DNA of 11,875 bases from DATLED01 sp046597375 (GTDB taxonomy: Bacteria > Actinomycetota > Acidimicrobiia > Acidimicrobiales > CADCTF01): the NCBI GenBank assembly GCA_046597375.1, contig JBKJKM010000004.1:1-11875 (forward strand), written 5' to 3'. Both the position numbers and the translations under genes were made by a program. The notes beneath the pieces are model-generated. The model ran no database searches. It was not told where the DNA came from and saw only the letters and a program-made list of their open reading frames with translations. Below, in pieces: positions 1 to 8,800 of the stretch; positions within the stretch are counted from its first letter, which is position 1, and each line of letters opens with the position of its first letter.

Positions 1-105
1 CTGGGCCGAGCGGCCCCCCTGGGCTGTCAGGTCGTGGTCGTGCACCCCGGCCAGGACCTCTCGACGGCGCTGTACCAAGACATCGGCGCCGGGAACCGCA
101 TCTGA
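1..105 (+). CDS. C-terminal end of a probable DUF58 family protein (partial)
   Basis: Frame 1 is open from the window edge to a TGA at 103-105 and encodes 34 residues, including GCQVVVVHPGQDL. Only the tail is visible, so the family cannot be read from motifs alone. The DUF58 assignment rests mainly on context: DUF58 proteins typically precede a TgpA-like transglutaminase membrane protein, after a MoxR ATPase. A hydrophobic strand followed by a short polar tail is compatible with the end of the von Willebrand A-like half of DUF58 proteins. The stop codon shares one base with the next ATG (TGATG), implying coupled translation with the downstream gene. It could be another protein entirely. Confidence 0.55.
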   Translation: MGRAAPLGCQVVVVHPGQDLSTALYQDIGAGNRI

Positions 106-2372
106 TGGCGACCACCATCGATCCGGATCTCGACGACGTTCGGACGACGGACGTTCCTCCGGCGTCCGCAGCCCCGGTCGACGCCGGCGGGCCGCCCGAG
201 GACGGACTCCTCGAGCCTGACGAGCCGGACTCGTCGTCGCTTCGCGTCGCCATCGCCATCGCCTTCCCGGTGCTGGCGGCCGCCATCATGGTCGGCGGTG
301 TCTTCAGTGGCATCGGCGGCCGGGTGTACGCCGTAGCGGCCGGTCTCCTCGGTGTCGCCTTCGCCGTCGGCCTCCGGCGGATTCGCAAGCCGCTCGTTCT
401 CAACCTGTTGATGGTCGTCGGTCTCTTCGCCATCGGCGTGGTGATGGTGCTGCCGTCGGGCGTCGGCAACCTGGGAAGTCTCCGGAGCGCCGTGGCCGAT
501 GCGGCCGCGTCGGGCAACATCCTTCGACCGCCCGTTCCCTTGACCCCGGGTTGGCAAGCGATCACCGGTTGGCTCATGGGCATCGTCGGTTTCGGTGCCG
601 CCTGGGTCGCCATTGTCATTCGCCGACCCTCGCTGGCTCTACTGCTCCCGCTCCCGGTCGCCGGCTTCGCCGGCATCAGCGTCCCCGACAGCGCCCAGGT
701 CGCCAGCGGTCTCGCCGTGCTCGTGCTGTTCGCCGTCGGCCTGGGGCTGCTGGCCAGCTCGCAGGCCACCGGCGAGGGCGATGAGCGGCCGCCCTTGTCG
801 TACGAGATCCGCAAGGCCGTGCGGTCGATCCCGCTCATCGCCCTCATCGTCGCCGGCCTCTTCGGGCTGTCCAAGGCCGACTTCCTCTTCCCCGACCCGG
901 CCATCGACCCCACCCAGGAACCGCAGAAGCCCAAGACGGTGCCCCTGTCCGAGGTCGAGGATCGCCCGTTGTTCGATGTGGAGTCCACCATCTCCGGGCC
1001 CTGGCGGATCGGCAGCCTCGACGTCTACGACGGCAAGGATTGGCGGCTTCCCCCGTTCGCCGAGAACCTGGTCGCCGACGTGCCCCGCAGCGGTCGGGTC
1101 GACCCCGATCTCGAGCCGGGGGTGAAAGCCCGTTTCACCATCTCCGGCCTCGGCGGAGCCGTCCTCCCGGCCCTCCCCAACAGCGTCGGCATCGTGGCCG
1201 AAGGCCCGAAGCTCGCCTACGACAGCCGCAACGGCAACATTCGGGTCGCCGCCGGCCAGGTGCAGGCGGGCCTGTCGTACACCGTGACGGCGGCCGCCGT
1301 CCCGTCCGTCGACGACCTGCGCCAGATCCAGTCGCCCCTCCCGACGCCCATCCGACCCTTCTCCAAGATCCCGATCGATCCGCCTCCGGCGGCCCAGGCA
1401 TTGATCGACGAGGCCAACGCCACGTTCGAAAACCAGTGGGACAAGTTCGACTTCCTGCGCACCCACATTCTCGACAACGTCGTCTCGACCGGACCCGGTG
1501 CTCCGAAGAGCATCGACGCCGAGATCGTGCAGGACATGCTGGCCGGCTCCAAAGAAGCCACACCGTTCGAGATCGTCGCCGCCCAGGCGATGATGGCCCG
1601 CTGGATCGGGGTGCCCTCGCGCATCGGTTACGGCTTCGACGGCGGCGAGTTGATCGAGAACAAGCTCCAGGTGCGCCCGAAGAATGGTGCCACCTTCGTC
1701 GAGGTCTACTTCCCGCAGTTCAAGTGGCTGCCGGTGATCGGCGTGCCCAAGAAGGCGAAGCCGACCGTCGGCGGGGAGGCAGGCGAGCAGCAGTTCGACG
1801 CCAGCATCCTGCCCAGTGACGAGGTGACGGTGCAGCTGTTCCTCCCCGTCGTCGTGCCACCGGGAAGCGTCGCCGGTGAGCAACTGAAGCGCGTCCTCCT
1901 GATCGCCCTGCCGCTCCTCCTCTTGCTGGTGTTGCTGTACACGCTCTATCCGGCGCTGAAGAAGAGCTTCGTTCGCGCCCGGAGGAGGAGCGCAGCTGCC
2001 GCATCCGGCACGCGTGCCCGGGTGGCACTGTCGTATGCGGAGTGGCGTGACTACGCCGCCGACTTCGGATTCGCCTACGCGACCGACACGCCGCTCATGT
2101 TCCTCGATCGCTTCATCGAGGACCCGGAGCACACGGAATTCGCATGGTTGGTCACCCGCGTGCTCTGGGGCGACCTGCAGCACGACGCCGATCCGCAACT
2201 GGCCACCACGGCCGAGGAGCTGTCGCGCGCGTTGCGGCGCCGGCTTGCCCAGGCCCAACCGAGCACCGTTCGCGCCGTGGCTGCCGTTTCCCGTGCCTCA
2301 CTTCGACGGCCGTACGCGCCGGAGACCGACCTCACCCGCCGATCGGAGACCAACCGTGTCAAAGCGGCGTAG
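105..2372 (+). CDS. TgpA-like membrane protein with a degenerate (triad-less) transglutaminase-like domain
   Basis: Predicted 755-residue membrane protein with TgpA/DUF3488 architecture. About seven membrane segments lie in residues 47-256, then an extracytoplasmic region (about 257-595), one membrane segment (about 597-617) and a cytoplasmic DUF4129-like tail. The strand pattern PWRIGSLDVYDGKDWRLPPF (about 298-317) matches the domain before the transglutaminase core of TgpA relatives. The core is recognisable at EIVAAQAMMARWIGVPSRIGYG (in two parts, 489-499 and 500-510) and FVEVYFP (531-537). The catalytic positions are lost: Cys is Phe488, His is Ala529 and Asp is Ile545. I find no cysteine in the whole protein. 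Thiol transglutaminase or protease activity is therefore unlikely; a binding or structural role in the envelope is inferred. The ATG at 105 overlaps the upstream TGA, and the 3' end overlaps the next gene by 17 nt. Family placement is fairly sure, function is not known. Confidence 0.85.
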   Translation: MATTIDPDLDDVRTTDVPPASAAPVDAGGPPEDGLLEPDEPDSSSLRVAIAIAFPVLAAAIMVGGVFSGIGGRVYAVAAGLLGVAFAVGLRRIRKPLVLNLLMVVGLFAIGVVMVLPSGVGNLGSLRSAVADAAASGNILRPPVPLTPGWQAITGWLMGIVGFGAAWVAIVIRRPSLALLLPLPVAGFAGISVPDSAQVASGLAVLVLFAVGLGLLASSQATGEGDERPPLSYEIRKAVRSIPLIALIVAGLFGLSKADFLFPDPAIDPTQEPQKPKTVPLSEVEDRPLFDVESTISGPWRIGSLDVYDGKDWRLPPFAENLVADVPRSGRVDPDLEPGVKARFTISGLGGAVLPALPNSVGIVAEGPKLAYDSRNGNIRVAAGQVQAGLSYTVTAAAVPSVDDLRQIQSPLPTPIRPFSKIPIDPPPAAQALIDEANATFENQWDKFDFLRTHILDNVVSTGPGAPKSIDAEIVQDMLAGSKEATPFEIVAAQAMMARWIGVPSRIGYGFDGGELIENKLQVRPKNGATFVEVYFPQFKWLPVIGVPKKAKPTVGGEAGEQQFDASILPSDEVTVQLFLPVVVPPGSVAGEQLKRVLLIALPLLLLLVLLYTLYPALKKSFVRARRRSAAAASGTRARVALSYAEWRDYAADFGFAYATDTPLMFLDRFIEDPEHTEFAWLVTRVLWGDLQHDADPQLATTAEELSRALRRRLAQAQPSTVRAVAAVSRASLRRPYAPETDLTRRSETNRVKAA
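2345..2348 (+). promoter_or_regulatory. Ribosome binding site selecting the GTG start at 2356
   Basis: GGAG lies 7 nt before GTG 2356-2358, inside the end of the preceding gene. The start it selects gives a compact lipoprotein signal peptide, whereas an ATG at 2014 in the same frame would prepend over 100 unlikely Arg/Ser/Pro-rich residues antiparallel in character to a secreted protein. Confidence 0.6.
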
Positions 2373-3495
2373 CCCCTCCCGCAAGGTCCTTGCCGTCCTC
2401 GCTCTCTTCCCGCTCGGTGCCTGCGTGACGCCCAAGGATCCGGGCGTCGGCATCACCAACTTGCAGGCCGATCTCGTCTTCGGTGTCGCTCCGCCCGTCG
2501 ATGCGGTGGCGCCGGCGGCGCTGTCGCCAGACCTCCCGACGGCCGAGCAGGCCATCTCCGACCTCGACCTCCCGGCGTCGACCTTCGACGGCCGCGACTC
2601 CGCCCCGGCCCGGACGCCGGAAAACGCCGAGGCGACGTTCACGACGTCTCCCCCAACGACCTCGCGGCCCCGTCCGACGGCCTCGGTGGCGCCCAAGAAG
2701 GAGTGCCCGGAAGCCGCGCTCAACGCATTCCCTGACCGGACCGCTCTCGAGAACCTGCCCGACAAGGTGTTGCCCCTCATGGGGGAGTACCGCTTCAAGA
2801 AGCGCGGACAGATCACCCGCTCCGACCTTCCCTTCGCCATCCCCGTCGATGGGTTCGAGCGGCGTCTCTTCCGCAACCTCAAGGTGGCGGCCCAGACGAG
2901 TGGCCTCGTGAAGTCGAACACGAACCCTGACGGCTACGGAGCCAAGTTCACCTACGAGGTCGTGCAGCCGCAGATCGATGGCAGCGGCACGGTCATCACG
3001 ACGTACCAGGTGTTCACCAACGGCCGAGGCGGCGAGTTGTCGGTCACCAACCCGACGGGCAACAACGTCGCCTATCGCGAGCCCGAAGCCGGCCTGACCA
3101 TCAAGCGGATCGAGCGGCGCGACAAGGATGGCGCCCTCGATGGCGCCTTCGCGCCGCCCCAGGGCCTGCTGGTGATGCCCCTCGGCGTGCGGCCGGGAGA
3201 GTCGTTCCAATCGGCGGCCGTCGACCCCACCACGGGCCAGAGCTACCAACTGACCGGACAGATCATCGAGCCCGGCCGGGTCGATGCCTGCGGCGCCATC
3301 ACCGAGGGTTGGCGGGTCGAAACCACCATCGCTTCGAGCGGGCCGCAGAGCGGCACGGCGGCCTACAACTTCATCGTGTCGACCAATCTCGGCGGCATCA
3401 TCATCAGCGAGGACACCGAGTCGACGACGCCGGAGGGCACGTTCAAGTTGACCTACAGCATCGGCCAACTCGTGCCCGACGAGCCGAGGGCCTGA
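2356..3495 (+). CDS. Large predicted lipoprotein of unknown function
   Basis: A 379-residue exported lipoprotein. The N-terminus has Lys/Arg-rich residues 3-10, a hydrophobic stretch and the lipobox LGAC with the lipidated Cys at residue 23. The first part of the mature protein, to about residue 115, is low in predicted structure, acidic and Pro/Thr/Ser-rich (for example TTSPPTTSRPRPTASV), and looks like a stalk. From about residue 117 onward the sequence is rich in alternating hydrophobic residues and glycines, as in beta-sheet domains. The mature part has only two other cysteines, Cys117 and Cys312, which could form a disulfide. I do not recognise a family. It starts with GTG, overlaps the TgpA-like gene by 17 nt, and its TGA overlaps the ATG of the permease gene by 1 nt. 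That placement suggests an extracytoplasmic partner of the membrane proteins either side; it lacks the look of a LivK-type binding protein. Confidence 0.85.
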   Translation: MSKRRSPSRKVLAVLALFPLGACVTPKDPGVGITNLQADLVFGVAPPVDAVAPAALSPDLPTAEQAISDLDLPASTFDGRDSAPARTPENAEATFTTSPPTTSRPRPTASVAPKKECPEAALNAFPDRTALENLPDKVLPLMGEYRFKKRGQITRSDLPFAIPVDGFERRLFRNLKVAAQTSGLVKSNTNPDGYGAKFTYEVVQPQIDGSGTVITTYQVFTNGRGGELSVTNPTGNNVAYREPEAGLTIKRIERRDKDGALDGAFAPPQGLLVMPLGVRPGESFQSAAVDPTTGQSYQLTGQIIEPGRVDACGAITEGWRVETTIASSGPQSGTAAYNFIVSTNLGGIIISEDTESTTPEGTFKLTYSIGQLVPDEPRA

Positions 3496-5828
3496 TGGCT
3501 CCCGTCCGTCTCCCCACCAACGCCCTGGCCAGGAATCTGCTTCTCGGCGGAGCCATCGCCGTCGCCGGCCTCGTCGTGACCCAGCTCGTGCTGCCGGGCC
3601 AGAGCGGCGGCGGTCGGGGAACTCCCGCGGCCACGCTCTTCACGGGACTCGTCTACGGCATGGTGAACGCGCTGACGGCCACCGGGATCATCCTCATTTA
3701 CCGGACGACCCGAGTCATCAACTTCGCGCAAACGGCGATCGGGGCCGCCGGAGCCGAACTCGTGTTCCAGTTCCTGATCCTGACGAGGTTCCCGTTCCTG
3801 CCGGCGTTGGCGTTGGGTCTCCTCCTCGCGGCTTTCACCGGTTTCGTGTTCGAGCTCGTGTTGCGACGGTTCTTCAGTGCGCCACGGCTCGTGCTCACGA
3901 CGGCCACCATCGCCGGGGCTGGCGCCACCGTCATCCTGCGCGATGCCATCAACAAGCTTCCCTTCTTCCCGGAGTTCCGGACGACCGAGCAGATCTTCGG
4001 CACCCAGCTGCGGGATCGCCTGCCCTTCCCGGGCTTCAACTTCACCGTCGGCGGCTCGAGCCTCCCGTTCGGCATGGCCGAGGTGATGGCCATCCAGCTG
4101 TCGATTCTGGCCATCGCCGTCGTCGTGCTGTTCTTCCGCTACACCCGGGCCGGTGTGGCCGTGCGGGCGCTGGCCGAGAACGCCGAGCGGGCCAGTCTCC
4201 TCGGCATCAGCACCGGCAACCTGTCGGCCATCGTTTGGACGTTCGCCGGTCTGCTCTCCGGTCTCAGCGTGTTCCTGACCGGTGCCCTCGACTCGCCGGC
4301 ATCGGCCGGCGGGGTGGCGCCCGGCGTGCTCCTTCCCGCCCTGGCCGCCGCCACCCTCGGGCGCTTCCAGAGCCTGCCTCGCACCATCGCCGCCGCCATC
4401 GGCATCTCCATCATCAGCCGATCGATCGTCTTCAGCTTCCGCGACGATCGCCCTCTGGTGAACGTGGTCCTCTTCCTGGTGGTCGCCATCGGGCTCCTGT
4501 TGCAGCGCAAGACCTTCGGTCGGAGCGAGAGCGGCGGCGGGGTGGCGTGGAAGGCGGTCGACGAACAGCGTCCGATCCCGAAGGAGCTCGAGGGAATCTC
4601 GAGCATCCGGATAACCAAGCTCGTGCTCACCGTCGTGGCGCTGATCCTGGTCGTCGTCTACCCCTTCCTCGTTTCCACCGGGCCGATCAACCTCGGCGGC
4701 GTCGTGGCCCTCAGCACGATCCTCGCCCTTTCGATGGTCGTACTCACCGGCTGGGCGGGTCAGGTGAGCCTTGGCCAGTGGGGCTTCGCCTCTGTCGGTG
4801 CCGTGGTCGGCGGGGCCTTGATCGAACGGGTCGGGATCCCGTTCTTCATCTCTATTCCGCTCGCTACCGCTGTGAGCGCCGGGTTCGCCGTGCTGGTGGG
4901 CATCCCCGCTCTACGGATCAAGGGCCTGTTCCTGGCCGTGACGACATTCATGTTCGCCTACGCCATCAACGGGGTGCTCTTCAACCGCCGGTACTTCGGA
5001 TGGCTCCTTCCGTCGGAAGTCGAGCGCCCGCAGCTCTTGCTCCTCGACTTCGAAGATGAGCGCACGATGTACTTCTTCTGCGTCGGTGCCCTCGCCCTCG
5101 TGCTCGTCGTCATGCGCAACCTGCGGCGCAGCCGCTTCGGTCGCACGATCATCGCCATCCGCGAGAACGAGCCCAACGTGCAGTCGTTCGGGGTCGGGCT
5201 GATCAAGACGAAGCTCCTCGCCTTCGCCGTGTCGGGGGGCATGGCCGGCTTCGCCGGCGCGATCTATGGCATCCAGCAGCGGGGCTTGTCGCCCGAGTCG
5301 TTCCAAGCCTCGAAGAGTCTCGACCTGTTCCTGCTCGTCATCGTCGGCGGCGTCAGCTCCGTCGGCGGGGCGCTGCTCGGCTCTGGTGTGTTCAGCGTGA
5401 CCGACTACTTCTTCCCGACGAACGTCATCGTGCAGTTCTTCAAGCCGTTTCTGGTGTTCCTGATCCTCTTTGCCTCGCCCGGTGGGTTGATCGCCATCGT
5501 CACCTCGGTGCGCGACGCCGGGCTTCGGATCGTGGCCCAGCGTCGCCAGATCGTCGTGCCCAGCCTCTTCGCCGACTTCGACCCCGATGCCCTGGCCCGT
5601 CGCCTCATCCCGCTGGCCGAGGCATCGCTCGATTCCGGGTTGAACGCGCTCCCGCCAGATGCCCGCTTCGCCCAGGCTTCCGAGCTGTACGCCGGGCGCG
5701 GCCAACGGTTCATGGAGGCGCTCGAGGCACCCAAGGTCAATCGGGAGACGGCGGCCATCGGTGCCGCCGCCGCCCGCGCCGATGAAGACGAGGCCGTTGC
5801 GGCCGAGGCCGTGAGGGTGGGTTCATGA
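3495..5828 (+). CDS. Fused LivH-LivM branched-chain amino acid-type ABC transporter permease
   Basis: A 777-residue integral membrane protein that joins the two permeases of a Liv/HAAT-type importer. The LivH half (about 40-335) opens with YGMVNALTATGIILIYRT followed by RVINFAQ (Asn76), the family hallmark, and has a cytoplasmic ATPase-coupling loop near GVAVRALAENAERASLLGI (220-238). The LivM half (about 375-670) shows GQVSLGQWGF (422-431), close to the usual GQxSLGHxxF, and the coupling loop GRTIIAIRENEPNVQSFGVG (549-568). A Gly/Ser-rich, polar linker joins the halves. After the last membrane segment comes an Ala/Glu-rich cytoplasmic extension of about 105 residues (673-777), absent from ordinary LivM. 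The ATG at 3495 has GAGGG just upstream and overlaps the previous stop; the end overlaps the next ATG by 4 nt. Substrate cannot be read from sequence; members of this family carry amino acids, amides, urea and other small molecules. Confidence 0.93.
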   Translation: MAPVRLPTNALARNLLLGGAIAVAGLVVTQLVLPGQSGGGRGTPAATLFTGLVYGMVNALTATGIILIYRTTRVINFAQTAIGAAGAELVFQFLILTRFPFLPALALGLLLAAFTGFVFELVLRRFFSAPRLVLTTATIAGAGATVILRDAINKLPFFPEFRTTEQIFGTQLRDRLPFPGFNFTVGGSSLPFGMAEVMAIQLSILAIAVVVLFFRYTRAGVAVRALAENAERASLLGISTGNLSAIVWTFAGLLSGLSVFLTGALDSPASAGGVAPGVLLPALAAATLGRFQSLPRTIAAAIGISIISRSIVFSFRDDRPLVNVVLFLVVAIGLLLQRKTFGRSESGGGVAWKAVDEQRPIPKELEGISSIRITKLVLTVVALILVVVYPFLVSTGPINLGGVVALSTILALSMVVLTGWAGQVSLGQWGFASVGAVVGGALIERVGIPFFISIPLATAVSAGFAVLVGIPALRIKGLFLAVTTFMFAYAINGVLFNRRYFGWLLPSEVERPQLLLLDFEDERTMYFFCVGALALVLVVMRNLRRSRFGRTIIAIRENEPNVQSFGVGLIKTKLLAFAVSGGMAGFAGAIYGIQQRGLSPESFQASKSLDLFLLVIVGGVSSVGGALLGSGVFSVTDYFFPTNVIVQFFKPFLVFLILFASPGGLIAIVTSVRDAGLRIVAQRRQIVVPSLFADFDPDALARRLIPLAEASLDSGLNALPPDARFAQASELYAGRGQRFMEALEAPKVNRETAAIGAAAARADEDEAVAAEAVRVGS

Positions 5829-8800
5829 CGACATCGATGAAGGCGCTGCCGCCGGGCGAGCCCGAGAGGGACGATCCGCTCGAGCCGCTCCACGAGGCGC
5901 ACGAGCGTGCCGCGGAGGCGGTCCATGACGAACCGGCTCCGGTCCGCAAGGGCGTGCGCGCCAACGTCGCCGGCGTCTTCCGCGATGCCAAGAACTGGCG
6001 CGACCTTCGCCGCACCCCGTATGGCCTGCGGCCGGTGTTCGTGCTCGCCGGGGCCGAGTTCTTCATCGGGCTGAACGGGGCCGTGCTCGGACTGGCGGCG
6101 CCCGACATCATCCAGGACCTCGACATCAGCCTGGAAACCATCTTCCGCTTCTCGGGGTTCGTCGGCTTCTTGTCGATCTTCGGCGTGCTGGGCATCGCCT
6201 ACTACGCCGACCGCCGGAAGCGCGTCCCGATGTTCGGCATCGGCGTGATCCTCGGTGGCATCATCGGAGCGGGGCAGTCGCGGGCTCGTTCGGCCCTGTC
6301 GCTCGGTGTGCCGAGCACGGGGCAGGACGTCGCCCTCACGGTCGCCGGGGTGCCGACGGTGTCGCTCCTCGCCGACTACTACCCGCCGGAGACTCGAGGC
6401 AAGGTTTTCGCCCTGCTCGGGCTGTTCGCCACCGCCGGCTCGGTGTTGGTGCCCCTCGGCGTGTCACAGCTCATCGGCGAATTCGGATGGCGGGCCACCT
6501 ACCTCGCCCTGTCGATCCCGGTGGTTCTCGTCGGCATCTACGCCCTGCTCCGGCTTCGTGAGCCGGTGCGGGGGTACTTCGAGCGCAAGACGCTCGGTGC
6601 TACCGAGGACGAGGCGATCGTCGTCGACGAGCCGCCGTCGTTCGGCGAGGCGGCACGGACGGTCTTCGGTATCAGGACGCAGCGGCGCCTGTTCATGGCG
6701 AACATCTTCGACTCGGCCGGCCTCCGCATCTACGGGCTCGCCTCGATCGCCTTCTTCTTCCAGGAGTACGGACTCGACGTCGAGGAGCGCGGTCTCCTGG
6801 CGTTCGGTTTCGGCCTCGCGGCGCTTCCCGGCGCCTACATCGGCGGCGGTCTCACCGACGCCCTCAACCAGCGGCGACCGTCCCAGGTGCTCACGGTCTT
6901 CGGCATCTTCAGCCTGATCAGCGCCTTCGGCACCCTCGTGCTCCCGACCGCTGCCCCCCTTTGGGTCATTTTCATTTCCAGCGCGGTGATCTCGTTCGGC
7001 GGCGCACTGATCGGGCCCGCCTCCAGCGCCCTCTTCGTCAACATCACCCCCTCCAACGTTCGCACCATCGGCTCCGCCGTCCGCAATCTTTCGGGCCTTC
7101 CCGGCACGCTGTTCGCCTTGCCGCTGGCCGGCATCATCATCAGCCGGTACGGCCTCCGCTCGGGCCTCTTGATCCCGTTCCCGCTCTTCGTCATCGCCGC
7201 CCTCATCAAATTGTCGGCGGCCGGGCTCTATGAGTTCGACGTTCGATCGGCCTTCGCATCCACCCTGGCTCGCAACGAGTGGACGAAGGCCAAGGCCGAG
7301 GGACGAGGGAAGCTGCTCGTCTGTCGTGACGTCGAGGTGGCCTACAGCGGCGTGCAGGTGCTCTTCGGTGTCGACTTCGACGTCGAGGAGGGACAGATCA
7401 TCGCCCTGCTCGGCACCAACGGCGCGGGCAAGTCCACATTGCTCCGCGCCATCTCGGGAACGACGGCGGCATCGGGCGGAGCCATCGTCTTCGACGGTCG
7501 TGACATCTCGTTCATGCCCCCGCATGAGACCGCCCGTCGGGGCATCGTGTTCATGCCCGGTGGTCGAGGCGTCTTCCCTGGGCTGAGCGTGCGGGAGAAT
7601 CTGCTCCTCGGCAACTGGATGAACGACGACGAAGCCGACGTGGCCGAACGCCTCGTGCAGGTCTTCGAGATCTTCCCCGCCCTCGCCGGTCGGGCCGACA
7701 GTCTCGCCGGCACCCTTTCCGGCGGCGAGCAGCAACAGCTCTCCCTTGCCCAGGCCTTCCTTTGCAAGCCCCGCTTGTTGATGATCGACGAGTTGTCTCT
7801 CGGATTGTCGCCGGCCGTCGTGGGCGAACTGATCGAGGTCGTGCGCCGCATTCACGCCACCGGCGTCACCATCATCGTGGTGGAGCAGTCGGTCAACGTC
7901 GCCCTCACCCTGGCCGAGAAAGCGATCTTCATGGAGAAGGGCGAGGTCAAGTTCTTCGGCCCCACGGCCGAACTCCTCGCCCGGCCCGACATCCTTCGCG
8001 CCGTCTACGTGAAGGGCACGGGCGCCTTGACGGAAGGCGCGCCGGCGAGTGCCCAGCGCTCCGAGCGCCAGCAGCGCCAGCTCGAGCTCAACGAGACCCA
8101 GGCCGTCCTCGAAGTGGCCCACATCACCAAGCGCTTCGGCGGTATCACCGCCCTCGACGACGTCGGCCTGTCCCTTCGCGACGGCGAGGTCCTCGGCCTC
8201 ATCGGGCCCAACGGTTCCGGCAAGACGACCCTCTTCGAGATCATCTCCGGTTTCCAGACCCCCGACGATGGCACGGTCACGTACGAGGGCGTCGACATCA
8301 CGAACCTCTCGCCGGAGGAGCGGGCGCGGCGCAGGCTCGTCAGGCGCTTCCAGGACGCTCGACTGTTCCCGGCGCTGACCGTCTTCGAGACATTGCTCGT
8401 GTCGCTCGAGCAGAAGGTCGAAGTCAAGGGCACGGTGTTCAACGCCATGGGGCTTCCAAGGGCCCGGAAGTCCGAGCGGCGTGTGCGCGTGCGGGCCGAA
8501 CGGCTGATCGACCTGCTCGAGCTCGGGTCGTACCGCGACAAGTTCGTGCGCGAGCTGTCGACGGGTCTACGCCGCGTCGTCGACCTGGCCTGCGTACTCG
8601 CCACCGAGCCGAAGGTGCTTCTCCTCGACGAACCATCGTCCGGCATCGCCCAGGCCGAGGCCGAGGGCTTGGCGCCCTTGCTCCGTCGCGTTCGATTCGA
8701 GACGGGCTGCAGCATCCTCATCGTTGAACACGACATGCCCCTCATCTCCGCCGTGGCCGACGAGCTCGTCGCCCTCGAGCGAGGCCGGGTGCTGCTCCGA

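Noticed and set aside
639..2258. Long minus-strand open frame (539 codons) opposite the TgpA-like gene
   Set aside because: The encoded sequence is Arg/Gly/Asp-rich without motifs, while the + strand frame has membrane segments and family motifs. Long antisense frames are expected in GC-rich coding DNA.
2014..2355. Longer N-terminus for the 379-residue lipoprotein, from ATG 2014
   Set aside because: It would lie almost wholly over the upstream gene, add Arg/Ser/Pro-rich residues and bury the signal peptide. GTG 2356 has a ribosome binding site and puts the lipobox in the right place.
3390..3405. Shared GGCATCATCATCAG string here and near 7131
   Set aside because: Both encode Gly-Ile-Ile-Ile-Ser in unrelated proteins; a chance match of common codons, not a repeat element.
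3309..3494. Longer N-terminus for the LivH-LivM fusion, from the start codon at 3309
   Set aside because: The added residues are His/Arg/Gly-rich and overlap the previous gene; ATG 3495 overlaps the previous stop and leads directly into the permease.
6464..8122. Long minus-strand open frame (552 codons) opposite the MFS-LivF-LivG gene
   Set aside because: It is the mirror of conserved ATPase motifs on the + strand, has a composition of Asp/Glu/Gly/Arg without recognisable domains, and has no plausible start context.
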